From Cryobacterium aureum (GTDB lineage: Bacteria; Actinomycetota; Actinomycetes; Actinomycetales; Microbacteriaceae): a stretch of DNA of 64,000 bases. Under the pieces are notes generated by a model that saw only the letters and a program-made list of their open reading frames with translations, was not told where the DNA came from and did not search any database. Positions 34,818 to 43,652 of the stretch are shown here, one piece after another. The position numbers were made by a program, and so were the translations under genes. The first letter of the stretch is position 1. Each line of letters starts with the position of its first letter. The DNA is taken from NCBI RefSeq assembly GCF_002954245.1, contig NZ_PPTG01000029.1, positions 186,001-250,000 on the forward strand, in the 5' to 3' direction.

Positions 34818-36149
34818 TCAGTGCCCGTTAATGACAGCGTCGACGACCGAGGTCGCGGGCGTACCAAAGTCAGCGAAGCAGCGCTCAACGAGAACGTCGA
34901 GGTCGATGCCTTCTGGCACCTCGCCGGCGAGCCGCTGCACGTTCTGCTCGAGCTCGGCGCGCTGCCAGTTGAACGTCGTGCCATCGCCCACGTGTTCGAC
35001 CCGACGGGTTCCGGCGGCGCCGAAATCGACGTCGAGCACGAAGCTCTGGCGACTGAGTGACTCGTCAGGGATGACCTTGATCCGGTGCGAGCGGTCCCGA
35101 AGTTCGTCCTCGTGGGAGCGGAATAGGTCGTCGGCACTGACAGTTCCCTCGGTAAGCGCAACCGCGAGACAGTAGCTGGCACTCATGAGGGCGGCTCCCG
35201 GGTCCTCGAAAGGAGCGCTTCCCTCGGTTCCGGGGTAGTGCGCCTCGGGGGGTGATAAGCGGATGCTCGCCGTTACGAACGGCGCGCCCGCAAGCTCCGA
35301 GTGAAGCTTGATCGCCTCGACGACGGGAGCCTGCAAGATCGCACAGACCGGGTAGGGCTTGAAGTTCACGGCCCGCGTGAACCATGTCCTGCCCAGTTTC
35401 GTGGCCAGGTCGCGCCCGGCATCGGCGTCGCGCGCGAACGCCGCGTAGAAACCCGATGCACCTTCGAACGCATCCACTGCTCCCACGCCGCCGGCGGCCG
35501 CGAGCAACGCGGCCTCCAGCCCGGAACGCGCGGCCTGGCCGACCTCAAACTGCCACTCCTGCGAGCTGTCGACCCAGGTCTGGTTCGTGCCGGCGGCGAA
35601 GGACGCGGCGATCGCGATCGCGTTCGCCGACTGCACCGCGTCGAGGGCGAGCAGTTTCGCGCAGGCAGCGGCGGAACCGAAGACCCCGTAGATACCACTC
35701 GCGCGAAAGCCAAAGCCCGTGGTCTGCTGAGCCGTGGGGGTACTCACGGCGCAGGCAACCTCGTATCCTGCGACGATTGCGAGCAGCACTTCCCCGAGCG
35801 TCGAGCCACGCTGCTCGGCGAGCGCGAGTACTGCCGGTATCGTAGTCGCCCCGACATGAGTCAGGCCGGGGAAGTACACATCGTCCTGCGCACGCGCGTG
35901 AACGAGGCATCCGTTGGCGAAGGCGGCGTCGGCGGGTGCCAGCTCGAGTCCGGAGATGAGCGCGCGCGCGCCCGTTCCGCCGGTTCTCGCGGCGGCCCAC
36001 TGTGCGGCCACTGGCGCGAGGATCCCGCCGGCTGCGGCGACGCTGAGGTTGTGTACGAGCGCGCAACGCGCCTTCGCTACGACGTCCTCCGGCACGTCGG
36101 CCAGGCCGAGTCCCGCGACAAACGCTCCGAGCTTCGATGTCGCGCTCAT
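34818..36149 (-). CDS. MmgE/PrpD family protein
   Basis: 443 residues. The family of 2-methylcitrate dehydratase (PrpD), MmgE and cis-aconitate decarboxylase: VHNLSVAAAGG near the N terminus, FANGCLVHARAQDDVYFPGLTHVGATTIPAVLALAEQRG (substrate loop), and FKPYPVCAILQAPVVEAI. Members dehydrate or decarboxylate tricarboxylic-type acids. No methylcitrate synthase or lyase lies nearby, so propionate metabolism is not implied. The start overlaps the neighbouring MDR stop by four bases. Confidence 0.87.
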   Translation of the reverse strand: MSATSKLGAFVAGLGLADVPEDVVAKARCALVHNLSVAAAGGILAPVAAQWAAARTGGTGARALISGLELAPADAAFANGCLVHARAQDDVYFPGLTHVGATTIPAVLALAEQRGSTLGEVLLAIVAGYEVACAVSTPTAQQTTGFGFRASGIYGVFGSAAACAKLLALDAVQSANAIAIAASFAAGTNQTWVDSSQEWQFEVGQAARSGLEAALLAAAGGVGAVDAFEGASGFYAAFARDADAGRDLATKLGRTWFTRAVNFKPYPVCAILQAPVVEAIKLHSELAGAPFVTASIRLSPPEAHYPGTEGSAPFEDPGAALMSASYCLAVALTEGTVSADDLFRSHEDELRDRSHRIKVIPDESLSRQSFVLDVDFGAAGTRRVEHVGDGTTFNWQRAELEQNVQRLAGEVPEGIDLDVLVERCFADFGTPATSVVDAVINGH

Positions 36150-37198
36150 TTGGCCGCTCCTGCCGGTTCCAGGAGGAGCTTGCCGAAGACACCGCGGTCG
36201 CGCAGCAGGGCCTGCGCTTCCTCCGCGCGTTCGAGCGGGAACGTCGCGTGGATGACTGGGGAGATCAGTCCCCGTCCCGCCAGACCCATGATGTCGAGGA
36301 AGTCCTGTCGAGTGCCCGCGTAGGAGCCGATCACGGTGAGCTCCTTAATGAAGAGATGCCACAGGTTGATGTTCACGTCGAAGCCCGCGTGGCCGCCCGA
36401 CGTGACGAGGCGTCCGTTGCGGGCCATGGACGCCACGCTGCCATCCCACGTGGCCCTGCCAACGTGCTCGAACACGACGTCCACGCCGCGGCGGTCCGTG
36501 TACTCGCGCACTCTCGCTGGCCAGTCGGGTTCGTTGTGGTCGACGACGAAGTCAGCACCGAGGTCGCGGGCCTTCTGCACCTTCTCCGGCCCGCCGGCGG
36601 TGGCGATCACGCGTGCACCGGCGAGCTTGGCGATCTGTACGGCGACGACGCCGATGCCGGCGCCCGCGGCGATTACGAGCACCGTCTCGCCCGCGCGCAG
36701 TCCAGCACGACGGTGCAGCATGTGCCACGCCGTCGGTCCGGTAACCGCGAGTGACGCTGCTCCGACGTAGCTCAGGTTCTCGGGGATGCGCAGCAATTGC
36801 TTTGCAGGGACCGTCGTGTATTCTGCGTAGCCACCCTGGGTGAGCACACCAAAGATCTCGCCGTATAGGCATAGATTGTTGCGGCCGGTAATGCAGTATT
36901 CGCAGCTGCCGCAGGTAAGCACCGGGTCAACGACCACGCGGTCGCCGGGCTTCCAGTCCATGACCTCCGAGCCGACCACTATGACATCTCCGGCGACCTC
37001 GGTGCCGGAGATGTGCGGAAACTCGACGGGACGCGGCGTGAGGCCAGCGACGGTCAGCAAATCGACTTGATTGACGCCGCAGGCCCGCACCCTAATGAGC
37101 ACCTCGTCGGGACCCGGAGACGGGATCGCGACGTTATTTTCGATCATGAGCTTCGGGCCACCCTCGGCATCCCAGATACGCGCAGCACGCATGGTCAT
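36146..37198 (-). CDS. Zinc-type medium-chain alcohol dehydrogenase
   Basis: 350 residues. The structural-zinc loop CGSCEYCITGRNNLC is complete and the catalytic region HISGTEVAGDV is present. The cofactor motif is ETVLVIAAGAGIGVVAVQIAKLAGARVIATAGG. It probably oxidises an alcohol or reduces an aldehyde or enoyl thioester in the pathway served by the Liv-type importer. ATGA overlaps on both sides. Confidence 0.87.
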   Translation of the reverse strand: MTMRAARIWDAEGGPKLMIENNVAIPSPGPDEVLIRVRACGVNQVDLLTVAGLTPRPVEFPHISGTEVAGDVIVVGSEVMDWKPGDRVVVDPVLTCGSCEYCITGRNNLCLYGEIFGVLTQGGYAEYTTVPAKQLLRIPENLSYVGAASLAVTGPTAWHMLHRRAGLRAGETVLVIAAGAGIGVVAVQIAKLAGARVIATAGGPEKVQKARDLGADFVVDHNEPDWPARVREYTDRRGVDVVFEHVGRATWDGSVASMARNGRLVTSGGHAGFDVNINLWHLFIKELTVIGSYAGTRQDFLDIMGLAGRGLISPVIHATFPLERAEEAQALLRDRGVFGKLLLEPAGAAK

Positions 37199-37989
37199 GA
37201 CTTCCCCTTTGTGTTCTTGGCTTCTAGGTACAGGGCTTTGCGGGCCTTGAACTCATCGGACTGGAAAGCGAGGCCGTTGGCGATCGCCTCAACCTCCAGC
37301 TGTTCCTTGAGGTTCGAGGTCTCACCGAGCCTCAGCACTGTCTTGAGCATGCGCACGGCGTCGGCACCCATTTCGTTAATCTGGGCGATGAACGCGTCGA
37401 CGCGAGCCGCGAGCGCCGCGGCATCGTCATGCAGTTCATTCACGAGCCCCCATTGCGCTGCCTCCTCGGTGGGCACCTGGTAACCAGTGAGCGCCATATG
37501 GAAGGCACGCGAGGGACCGATGACTCGCTGCACAAGCCAGCTGAGACCGAAGTCCTGCACGACATCGAGGGCGCCGGGCACCATCCACATCCGGGCACCG
37601 CGCACCGCGAAGCGGATATCGCACGCCATTGCGAGTCCGAATCCGCCACCGCCGATGGCATGGCCGTTCATGGCGGCGAGCGTCGGCACGGGAAGGTCGA
37701 AAATCGCCCGAATCACCCGGTGCTGGGAGTCGAGGAGCCGCTTGCCGGAATACACCGATGGGTCGTCGACGTTCTCCATGAAGAACGGGGTCGAGAGGTC
37801 GACCCCCGCTGAGAACAGACGACCGCTTCCCGTGAGTACGAGCGCTTTCGCTGATGACGCTGCCACGTCGGCGAGCGCTTGAACGAGCTCCTCGAGCATC
37901 TGCGGGTCTAGCGCGTTGAGCTGCTGCGGGCGGTTGAGCGTGATGACGGCGACATCGCCGCGGCGCTCGAACTCGATTTTCTCGGTCAT
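37195..37989 (-). CDS. Enoyl-CoA hydratase/isomerase
   Basis: 264 residues of crotonase fold: LNRPQQLNALDPQMLEEL, SGRLFSAGVDLSTPFF (oxyanion loop), AMNGHAIGGGGFGLAMACD and WMVPGALDVVQDFGLSWLVQRV. The two usual catalytic Glu positions are not both evident (GGGGFGL replaces GGGCEL), so an isomerase or another crotonase chemistry is possible. Three bases after livH, coupled to the MDR downstream. Confidence 0.82.
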   Translation of the reverse strand: MTEKIEFERRGDVAVITLNRPQQLNALDPQMLEELVQALADVAASSAKALVLTGSGRLFSAGVDLSTPFFMENVDDPSVYSGKRLLDSQHRVIRAIFDLPVPTLAAMNGHAIGGGGFGLAMACDIRFAVRGARMWMVPGALDVVQDFGLSWLVQRVIGPSRAFHMALTGYQVPTEEAAQWGLVNELHDDAAALAARVDAFIAQINEMGADAVRMLKTVLRLGETSNLKEQLEVEAIANGLAFQSDEFKARKALYLEAKNTKGKS

Positions 37990-37992
37990 GTG

Positions 37993-38859
37993 CTACACCT
38001 TCACTTTTGTTTTGGATCCGAAGACGCCAGCCGGGCGCACAATCAGCACCAGGATGAACACCGCGAATACGAGAGTCGTGCGGTAGTCCTGCGACACGTA
38101 TCCCGCGAAGAGCGTCTCGAGCAGGCCAAGCATGATCGCACCGATGATCGCCGTGCTGATGCGTCCGAGCCCACCGAGAATCGCCCCGACGAATGCAATG
38201 AGCGCGAGGCTCGTACCCATGTGCGGGCTCATTGAGAGGATCGGTCCGGTGAGAATTCCTGCAGCCGCCGCGAAGACACCGGAAAGCGCGAACAGCCCGA
38301 TGACGACGCGGTTGGTGGGGATGCCGAGGGTCTCGGCCATCTCCTTGTCCTGGAACATGGCCCGGATCGACATGCCACCACGGCTGCGGAATACGAGCGC
38401 GAGTGCCGCGAACAGCACAATGCCAACGACGAGCACCGCCATGCTGTGGTTCGAGATTGAGAGGATGCCTATCTGCTGCACCCCGGACCCGAAAGGGCTC
38501 TCCGCCGGAAGCGGGATGCCGCCAGCGATGATGCGGACGAATTCGGCCATCACGATTGAGAAGCCGAATGACATGATCACCGCGGAGAGCATGTCCTTCT
38601 CTGCCACTTGGCGATAGAAGAAGGCCCACGATGCGACCGAGACGAGGATACTCACCACGATCGCAAGCAGCACGCGCACAATCAGCGGAAGCTCCGGAAG
38701 GAACACGTAGGTGAGGTATCCACCGATCATGGCCTGCGCGCCGAGTGCGAAGTTCACGAACCCGGTCGCGGTATAGAGCACCGCATAACCCGCTGCGATC
38801 AGCGCGTAGATGGTGCCGGTGACGAGACCGGCCGCGATGAGTTGCACGAAAGTTTCCAT
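37993..38859 (-). CDS. livH: Branched-chain amino-acid-type ABC permease LivH
   Basis: 288 residues, about eight transmembrane helices. Typical LivH features: FVQLIAAGLVTGTIYALIAAGYAVLYTATGFVNFALGAQAMIGGYLTY at the N terminus and the ATPase-coupling loop ALAGLSGVFAAAAGILTGPILSMSPHMG-type region. With LivM it forms the inner-membrane channel. Given its neighbours, the substrate is more likely a carboxylic acid than an amino acid (inference). Confidence 0.9.
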   Translation of the reverse strand: METFVQLIAAGLVTGTIYALIAAGYAVLYTATGFVNFALGAQAMIGGYLTYVFLPELPLIVRVLLAIVVSILVSVASWAFFYRQVAEKDMLSAVIMSFGFSIVMAEFVRIIAGGIPLPAESPFGSGVQQIGILSISNHSMAVLVVGIVLFAALALVFRSRGGMSIRAMFQDKEMAETLGIPTNRVVIGLFALSGVFAAAAGILTGPILSMSPHMGTSLALIAFVGAILGGLGRISTAIIGAIMLGLLETLFAGYVSQDYRTTLVFAVFILVLIVRPAGVFGSKTKVKV

Positions 38860-38860
38860 G

Positions 38861-39577
38861 TCAGTTCCCCTTCCCTAGTCCGCCGAGATAGAGCTCCCGC
38901 ATCTCCGATTTGGTCTTGAGTTCCTCAACCGTGCCCTCGAGCACTGCTGTCCCTCGCGAGAGCAGGTAGCCGCGTGAACAGATCTTCATCGCGAGTACGG
39001 CGTTCTGTTCAACGAGCAGTACGCTGAGCCCATCTCGAGCGAGGTCGCGCACGGACTCGCCTACCTGCTGGTAGATCACTGGCGCGAGTCCCAGGGACAA
39101 CTCGTCGATGACAAGCAGGCGGGGTTCCTGCACGAGTGCCCGGCCGATGGCGAGCATCTGTTGCTCTCCGCCGCTGAGAAGGCCTGCCTGCTGGCTGCGA
39201 CGACCGGCGAGTCGGGGAAAGCGGTCGAAGATGCTCTCGATCCGCTCCTTCACGCGGGTGTTTGGCCCGACACGGGCGGCAACCTCGAGATTCTCAAGCA
39301 CGCTCAGTTGCGGAAAGACATGTCGGCCCTCTGGCACCAGCGCGATGCCAAGGCGCGCACGCTCGTGTGGGGCGAGCTTGCTGATGTCCTTGCCCTCCCA
39401 GGTGATCGAGCCACCAAGGAGAGGGTTGTGACCGATAATGCCCCGAAGGGTCGTCGACTTGCCTGCGCCGTTTGGCCCGACGAGGAACACAGCCTCGCTG
39501 GCGCCGACCGAAATGGTGAGGTCATGCACGACGGAGACGGGGCCGTAGCCGATGCGCGCGTTCTTTAGCTCAAGCAT
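38861..39577 (-). CDS. livF: Branched-chain-type ABC ATPase LivF
   Basis: 238 residues. Walker A GPNGAGKST, signature LLSGGEQQMLAIGRAL, Walker B LLVIDELSLGLAP. The motif ARLGIALVPEGRHVFPQLSV is diagnostic of LivF. It overlaps livG by eight bases and sits one base before livH. Confidence 0.93.
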   Translation of the reverse strand: MLELKNARIGYGPVSVVHDLTISVGASEAVFLVGPNGAGKSTTLRGIIGHNPLLGGSITWEGKDISKLAPHERARLGIALVPEGRHVFPQLSVLENLEVAARVGPNTRVKERIESIFDRFPRLAGRRSQQAGLLSGGEQQMLAIGRALVQEPRLLVIDELSLGLAPVIYQQVGESVRDLARDGLSVLLVEQNAVLAMKICSRGYLLSRGTAVLEGTVEELKTKSEMRELYLGGLGKGN

Positions 39578-40340
39578 CGTCGCTCCTCCCGATGTAGGCC
39601 TCGATGACCTGGGGATCAGCGCGCACGACGCTTGGAACGCCGTCGGCGATGACTCTTCCCTCGCTGAGCACGGTAAGTCCGTCGCAAATGCTCATGAGCA
39701 AGCCAATGTTGTGTTCAATGATGAGGACGGTGTAGCCGTTCTTGCTGAGCGAGACGAGCGTCTCACCGAGCGCCTCGACGTCCGAGCCGGGCAGTCCGGC
39801 GGCCGGCTCGTCGAGCACGAGCAACGACGGTTCACTCGCAATGGCACGTGCCATCTCCACGAGCCGACGGCGTCCGTACGGCAACTCGGCGACGAGTCGC
39901 TTGGCGTCGTCGGCGAGGTTGAGCTGTTCGAGCAAGGCCATGCAACGCTCGCGGTTGGCGCGTTCGACGCGGCTCGTCTTGGGCGTGTAGAAGAACGTGT
40001 GCGGGAAGCCGTAGTCAATGTGACGATGGCGACCTGCCATGACGTTGCTCAGCACGCTCTCTTCCTCAAAGAGCTGCGAGGTCTGGAACGACCTCGCCAT
40101 GCCGAGCGAGGCCATGTGGAAGGAGCGCAGCCCTGTGACGTCTTTGCCTTCGAACGTCACGGTGCCGCCGTCGATGCTATCGACTCCCGTGATCATGTTG
40201 ACGAAAGTCGTCTTGCCTGCACCGTTGGGGCCGATGAGCCCGTGCAGCGCGTGCTCATCGACCGTGATGTCTGCATTGTCGACGGCGGTGAGTCCACCGA
40301 ACTTGCGAGTAAGGCCACGAGCCTCGAGAATCACGGTCAT
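39570..40340 (-). CDS. livG: Branched-chain-type ABC ATPase LivG
   Basis: 256 residues. Walker A GPNGAGKTTF, Walker B LLVLDEPAAGLPG, and LGMARSFQTSQLFEEESVLSNVM as in LivG. The signature is ELPYGRRRLVEMARAI, with Pro-Tyr-Gly-Arg in place of the usual Ser-Gly-Gly-Gln, a known LivG-type variation. Overlaps livM by four bases. Confidence 0.92.
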   Translation of the reverse strand: MTVILEARGLTRKFGGLTAVDNADITVDEHALHGLIGPNGAGKTTFVNMITGVDSIDGGTVTFEGKDVTGLRSFHMASLGMARSFQTSQLFEEESVLSNVMAGRHRHIDYGFPHTFFYTPKTSRVERANRERCMALLEQLNLADDAKRLVAELPYGRRRLVEMARAIASEPSLLVLDEPAAGLPGSDVEALGETLVSLSKNGYTVLIIEHNIGLLMSICDGLTVLSEGRVIADGVPSVVRADPQVIEAYIGRSDDA

Positions 40341-41368
40341 TGGGTTCCTCCGTGGAATCGAGCGCGGATCGAGCGTGTAGCCGCGAGCACCCGCGGCGAG
40401 GTGAGTAGACCGCCCAGCCCCTGCGGCAGGAACCGCAACGTGAGCACGATGAGCAGCCCATAGATGAGCAGCACATACTGCGAGGCACCGAACGTCTCGG
40501 CCGAGTTGCGGAAGTAGGTCAGGACGATCGCGACCACGATGATGCCCGGCATCGAGCGCAGGCCGCCGACGATGGCGATCGCGAGCACCGATAGGGTGAG
40601 GTCGATGCCGAAGACAGAGGGATCAACGACGAGCGCGTAGGCGGTGTACAGCCCGCCCGCCACTGCCGCGAAGGCACCAGCGACGCCAAAGGCGAGGAGC
40701 TTGTAGCGGCGCGTGTCGATGCCGATGCTGCGCGCTGCGATGGGGCTCTCCCTAGTCGCCATCAGCGCACGGCCGACCTTGCTGCGTCTCACGCTCATGA
40801 TGATGACAATGAGCAGGTACAGGAAGCCAAGCCCGACCCAGTAGAGAAGTTTCGGTTCGTCGAGGTAGCTGCCCGCGAATGTGATGTCGAAGCCCGTAAT
40901 GCCCTGCGGACCGCCCAGCCAGTCCGAATTGCGCACGAGGTTCTCAACGATGTAACCGAACGCCAGCGTCGTGAGCGCGAGATAGAGGTCGGTCGTACGA
41001 AGCGTTACGAGGCCCATGAGAATACCGATCACGGCGCCCACAGCGGCAACGAGGAAGAGGCCGAGAGTCCCATCGATACCGGTCTGGCCGATGATCACTA
41101 CCGCCGCGTAGGCACCGGCGCCGAACATCGCCGCCTGGCCGAGTGAGAAGACGCCCGCGAGCCCCATGAGCAGGTGCATTGTGAGGGCGAGGATGCACGT
41201 GATGACCGTGTAGGACATCAAATAGTTGAAGGCGAAGTCGTCGACGAGGATTGGCAGGACCACGGCCACCGCGGCCACCACGACGCCAATTATCGGCAGA
41301 AGGTTGCCGGCGCTCGGCGCTCGACGTCCGGTTGCTCCCGTCGTTGCGGGTGAAAGTGTGTCGGTCAT
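40337..41368 (-). CDS. livM: Branched-chain-type ABC permease LivM
   Basis: 343 residues, about ten helices. TCILALTMHLLMGLAGVFSLGQAAMFGAGAYAAVVI and LRTTDLYLALTTLAFGYIVENLVRNSDWLGGPQGITGF are typical LivM signatures. It is separated from livK by a 102-base gap holding a strong hairpin, and overlaps livG. Confidence 0.92.
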   Translation of the reverse strand: MTDTLSPATTGATGRRAPSAGNLLPIIGVVVAAVAVVLPILVDDFAFNYLMSYTVITCILALTMHLLMGLAGVFSLGQAAMFGAGAYAAVVIIGQTGIDGTLGLFLVAAVGAVIGILMGLVTLRTTDLYLALTTLAFGYIVENLVRNSDWLGGPQGITGFDITFAGSYLDEPKLLYWVGLGFLYLLIVIIMSVRRSKVGRALMATRESPIAARSIGIDTRRYKLLAFGVAGAFAAVAGGLYTAYALVVDPSVFGIDLTLSVLAIAIVGGLRSMPGIIVVAIVLTYFRNSAETFGASQYVLLIYGLLIVLTLRFLPQGLGGLLTSPRVLAATRSIRARFHGGTQ

Positions 41369-41383
41369 AAGTATTTCCCTTCG

Positions 41384-41415
41384 GTGGGCTGCCGCACCGC
41401 GGTACGGCAGCCCAC
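41384..41415 (-). terminator. Intercistronic hairpin between livK and livM
   Basis: Perfect 11-base arms, GTGGGCTGCCG at 41384-41394 and its complement at 41405-41415. A second GC dyad (GGCCGCGGCC) lies nearer the livK stop. There is no T-run, so partial termination or 3'-end protection of livK mRNA is likely. Either would raise binding-protein levels over the membrane components. Confidence 0.55.
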
Positions 41416-41470
41416 CTGGCTCCAGTTCTAAGGGCCGCGGCCAGGGCCGCGACCCGGTGCAGGATCGGGG

Positions 41471-42616
41471 CTAGTTCGGCCACACCGACTCGTAGCCAGT
41501 GCCGTTCCAGGTCGCGATGGTGGAGGACTTCAGGCCCATGTGGTCCTTGGAGAAGTCCCAGTCACCACGCGCGAGGCCGTCGAAGTCAGAGAGGCCCTCG
41601 AGCCCACTCCAAATTTCCTCCGACGTCGTTCCACCAGTCGCGACAGCCTCGGCGAGGCCTAGAGTGGCGTCGTATGCCATGGCGGCGATCCATCCCGGAA
41701 TCTCAATGCCTTGGGCCTGCAGTTTCTCGGCGAGCGAAGCGGAGTTGGCCTCCTCGGTTGGGTACCACGGCGAAACCGTCTTGTAGCCGATCGCAGCTGC
41801 ACCCGCGAGGTCGATGGAGCCAGACGCGTCCGCGCCGATCCATTCCGATTCGAGACCGAGTTCCTTAGCCTGGCGCAGCAGCTTCGCTACGTCGGCCGGA
41901 TTCGAGTCGCTTAACAGCACGTAACGCGGGTTGAGCTCCTTAAGCTGCGTGATCACCGGGGTGTAGTCAGCCTGGTCTGGGTCGTGCCCGATCGTCAGTG
42001 CCGGCGTAACACCGATGTCGGCGAGCTGTTCGGTCTGGATGACCGCGCCGCCCTTGCCGAAGTCCGTCGTGGCATTTACGATTGCGACGTCCTCACCGGG
42101 CTTGAGATTCGCCTCCACGTAGTCGACGACCGTCTGGTTGCTGCGGTCGTTCTGCGTGCCCCAGCGGAAGGTGTTGTCGTAGTCCGCCGTGAGCGCCGGG
42201 AGCACCGCCATCACCAGGTGGGGGACGCCCGCCCGGTTGGTGACCTCGGCCGAAGGAACGATGTTGACGCTCACGATCGGGCCCATGACGACCGGCAGTT
42301 CATCCGACGTGATCGCCTGACGGGTCTTCTGCACGCAGATCGCCTGGTCGCTCTGGCAATCGTAGATGACCGGCTCGAGCGTAAAGTTATAGTCGCCCGC
42401 GGCATTGATATCCTTGACGGCGGCCTTGACGCCCGCGACAAGCTGCGTACCGTACCCGGCGTAGTTGCCGGTCTCTTCGGCGACGACTGCGAATTTGAAT
42501 GTCGCCTTGTCGCCATCCCCACCATCGCCGGTGTCGGCTGGCTGGGCACAACCGGCTAGTGCGGTGACGCCAAGGACGGCCAATGCCGTTATGGCAAATT
42601 TCCGTGACCGAATCAT
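41471..42616 (-). CDS. livK: Branched-chain-type substrate-binding lipoprotein
   Basis: 381 residues from ATG 42616, eight bases after GAGGAG. Lipoprotein signal ALAVLGVTALAGC, lipidated Cys about 23, then an acidic linker. The Leu/Ile/Val-binding fold follows: VVAEETGNYAGYGTQLVAGVKAAVKDINAAG, YDCQSDQAICVQKTRQAI, VVMGPIVSVNIVPSAEV. It delivers substrate to LivHM. First gene of the operon, 38 bases downstream of a TetR-type palindrome. Confidence 0.92.
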   Translation of the reverse strand: MIRSRKFAITALAVLGVTALAGCAQPADTGDGGDGDKATFKFAVVAEETGNYAGYGTQLVAGVKAAVKDINAAGDYNFTLEPVIYDCQSDQAICVQKTRQAITSDELPVVMGPIVSVNIVPSAEVTNRAGVPHLVMAVLPALTADYDNTFRWGTQNDRSNQTVVDYVEANLKPGEDVAIVNATTDFGKGGAVIQTEQLADIGVTPALTIGHDPDQADYTPVITQLKELNPRYVLLSDSNPADVAKLLRQAKELGLESEWIGADASGSIDLAGAAAIGYKTVSPWYPTEEANSASLAEKLQAQGIEIPGWIAAMAYDATLGLAEAVATGGTTSEEIWSGLEGLSDFDGLARGDWDFSKDHMGLKSSTIATWNGTGYESVWPN

Positions 42617-42905
42617 AGAAAAAGCTCCTCTTTGAACTTCAAAAAATTGTCTCGACCGACTAGTCGGTTCATGACTACCTAACATCATGATCGACCGCTG
42701 GTCAAGCCCGGATGTGTTCCCGGCGATCCGGAATTCGACCGGATCGCTATCCGGTCCCGGGCGCTGCGGACGGGCTCCAAAGTCCGTTCTCCCACCCCGG
42801 CTACCACGGTGTGCTCACCGCCGACGGCAAGCATGGACCGGATCGGGGCCGTCGACGCCCCTCAAAAAATCGGTGCCGATCCGGTCGCCGACACCCGTCG
42901 CGAAG
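42617..42905. other. Gap between livK and the TetR gene; control region plus coding-like debris
   Basis: The livK-proximal end holds the TetR-type operator. The stretch at about 42750-42870 reads in one plus-strand frame as GLQSPFSHPGYHGVLTADGK, which looks protein-like but has no start, site or partner. I treat it as debris of unknown origin. Confidence 0.35.
42655..42668. promoter_or_regulatory. TetR-type operator in front of livK
   Basis: ACCGACTAGTCGGT, a perfect 14-base palindrome, 38 bases before the livK start. The same palindrome, extended to 18 bases, precedes the second catabolic operon at 46794. Both flank the TetR gene at 42906-43544, their probable regulator. Confidence 0.75.
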
Positions 42906-43544
42906 CTAGGGAACGATGCGTCCGTAGCTCGCTGGAATCCTCAGCGCCTCGGCGTCTGGGCGAACACCGACACCCTTGATGTAGATGCGCCAGAGCTGGA
43001 GCGCTAGATCTTCGGTCGACACGCGCCCCTGCGGGTCGTACCACTGGTAGGCCCAGTTGCACATGCCGAAGTAGGCGAGGGCCGCGATGTCCACGTCCTC
43101 GACTCTGAAGTCACCCGTCTCTTGCCCGTTCTGCAACACGATTTTGACCTTGCCGAAGTAGTCATCCCGCATCGCGACGATGCGCGTCTGTTCGGCCGAG
43201 GCGAGATCCCGGTGGTTCTCGAAGTACACGCGCAAGTACCCCGGCTTGTCCACGAGCAGGGCGAGGATGTCGCGAGCGACGAGAAAAAGAATCTCGGTCG
43301 ATGGCAGGCCGTCGGCGATATACCGCGTCAACGAGGGATGGATGGCTCGGACGCATTCCTCGTGGATCCAGCCCACGATCTGCGCCTTGCTCTGAACGTA
43401 GTGGTAGAGCGTCGGCTTCTTGATGCCGAGCGCATCGGCGATATCTGTCATCGAGGCGCCCGCAAAACCCCGCTCATCAAATAGGCGCGCCGCGACATCG
43501 GTGATCTCACGCTGTCTCGTGGGCGGAATCGGTTGCTTGTCCAC
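42906..43544 (-). CDS. TetR-family acyl-responsive regulator
   Basis: 212 residues from GTG 43544, eight bases after AGGAGG. The helix-turn-helix is GASMTDIADALGIKKPTLYHYVQSKAQI at about 29-56. The C-terminal ligand domain is of the type found in regulators of acyl-CoA pathways (KstR2/FadR-like), though the ligand is unknown. It sits between the two catabolic operons on the same strand. The paired palindromes at 42655 and 46794 suggest it represses both until an acyl intermediate appears. Confidence 0.87.
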   Translation of the reverse strand: MDKQPIPPTRQREITDVAARLFDERGFAGASMTDIADALGIKKPTLYHYVQSKAQIVGWIHEECVRAIHPSLTRYIADGLPSTEILFLVARDILALLVDKPGYLRVYFENHRDLASAEQTRIVAMRDDYFGKVKIVLQNGQETGDFRVEDVDIAALAYFGMCNWAYQWYDPQGRVSTEDLALQLWRIYIKGVGVRPDAEALRIPASYGRIVP

Positions 43545-43652
43545 GTGCTTTTCCTCCTGCGCCACGGCTCTATTCCGAGCCAAATTCATCCCCATCTTAG
43601 GGCCTCGGTGCCCCCGTGAGCAGTCCAGCGTTCCCGGGGGCACCGTGGTGGT

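Noticed and set aside
34818..36149. Reading the MmgE/PrpD gene as 2-methylcitrate dehydratase of a propionate operon
   Set aside because: No methylcitrate synthase or methylisocitrate lyase lies nearby, and the family includes other activities.
37436..38629. 397-codon minus-strand frame across livH and the crotonase gene
   Set aside because: It overlaps two conserved genes in another frame on the same strand, and its composition is dominated by Arg, His and Gly.
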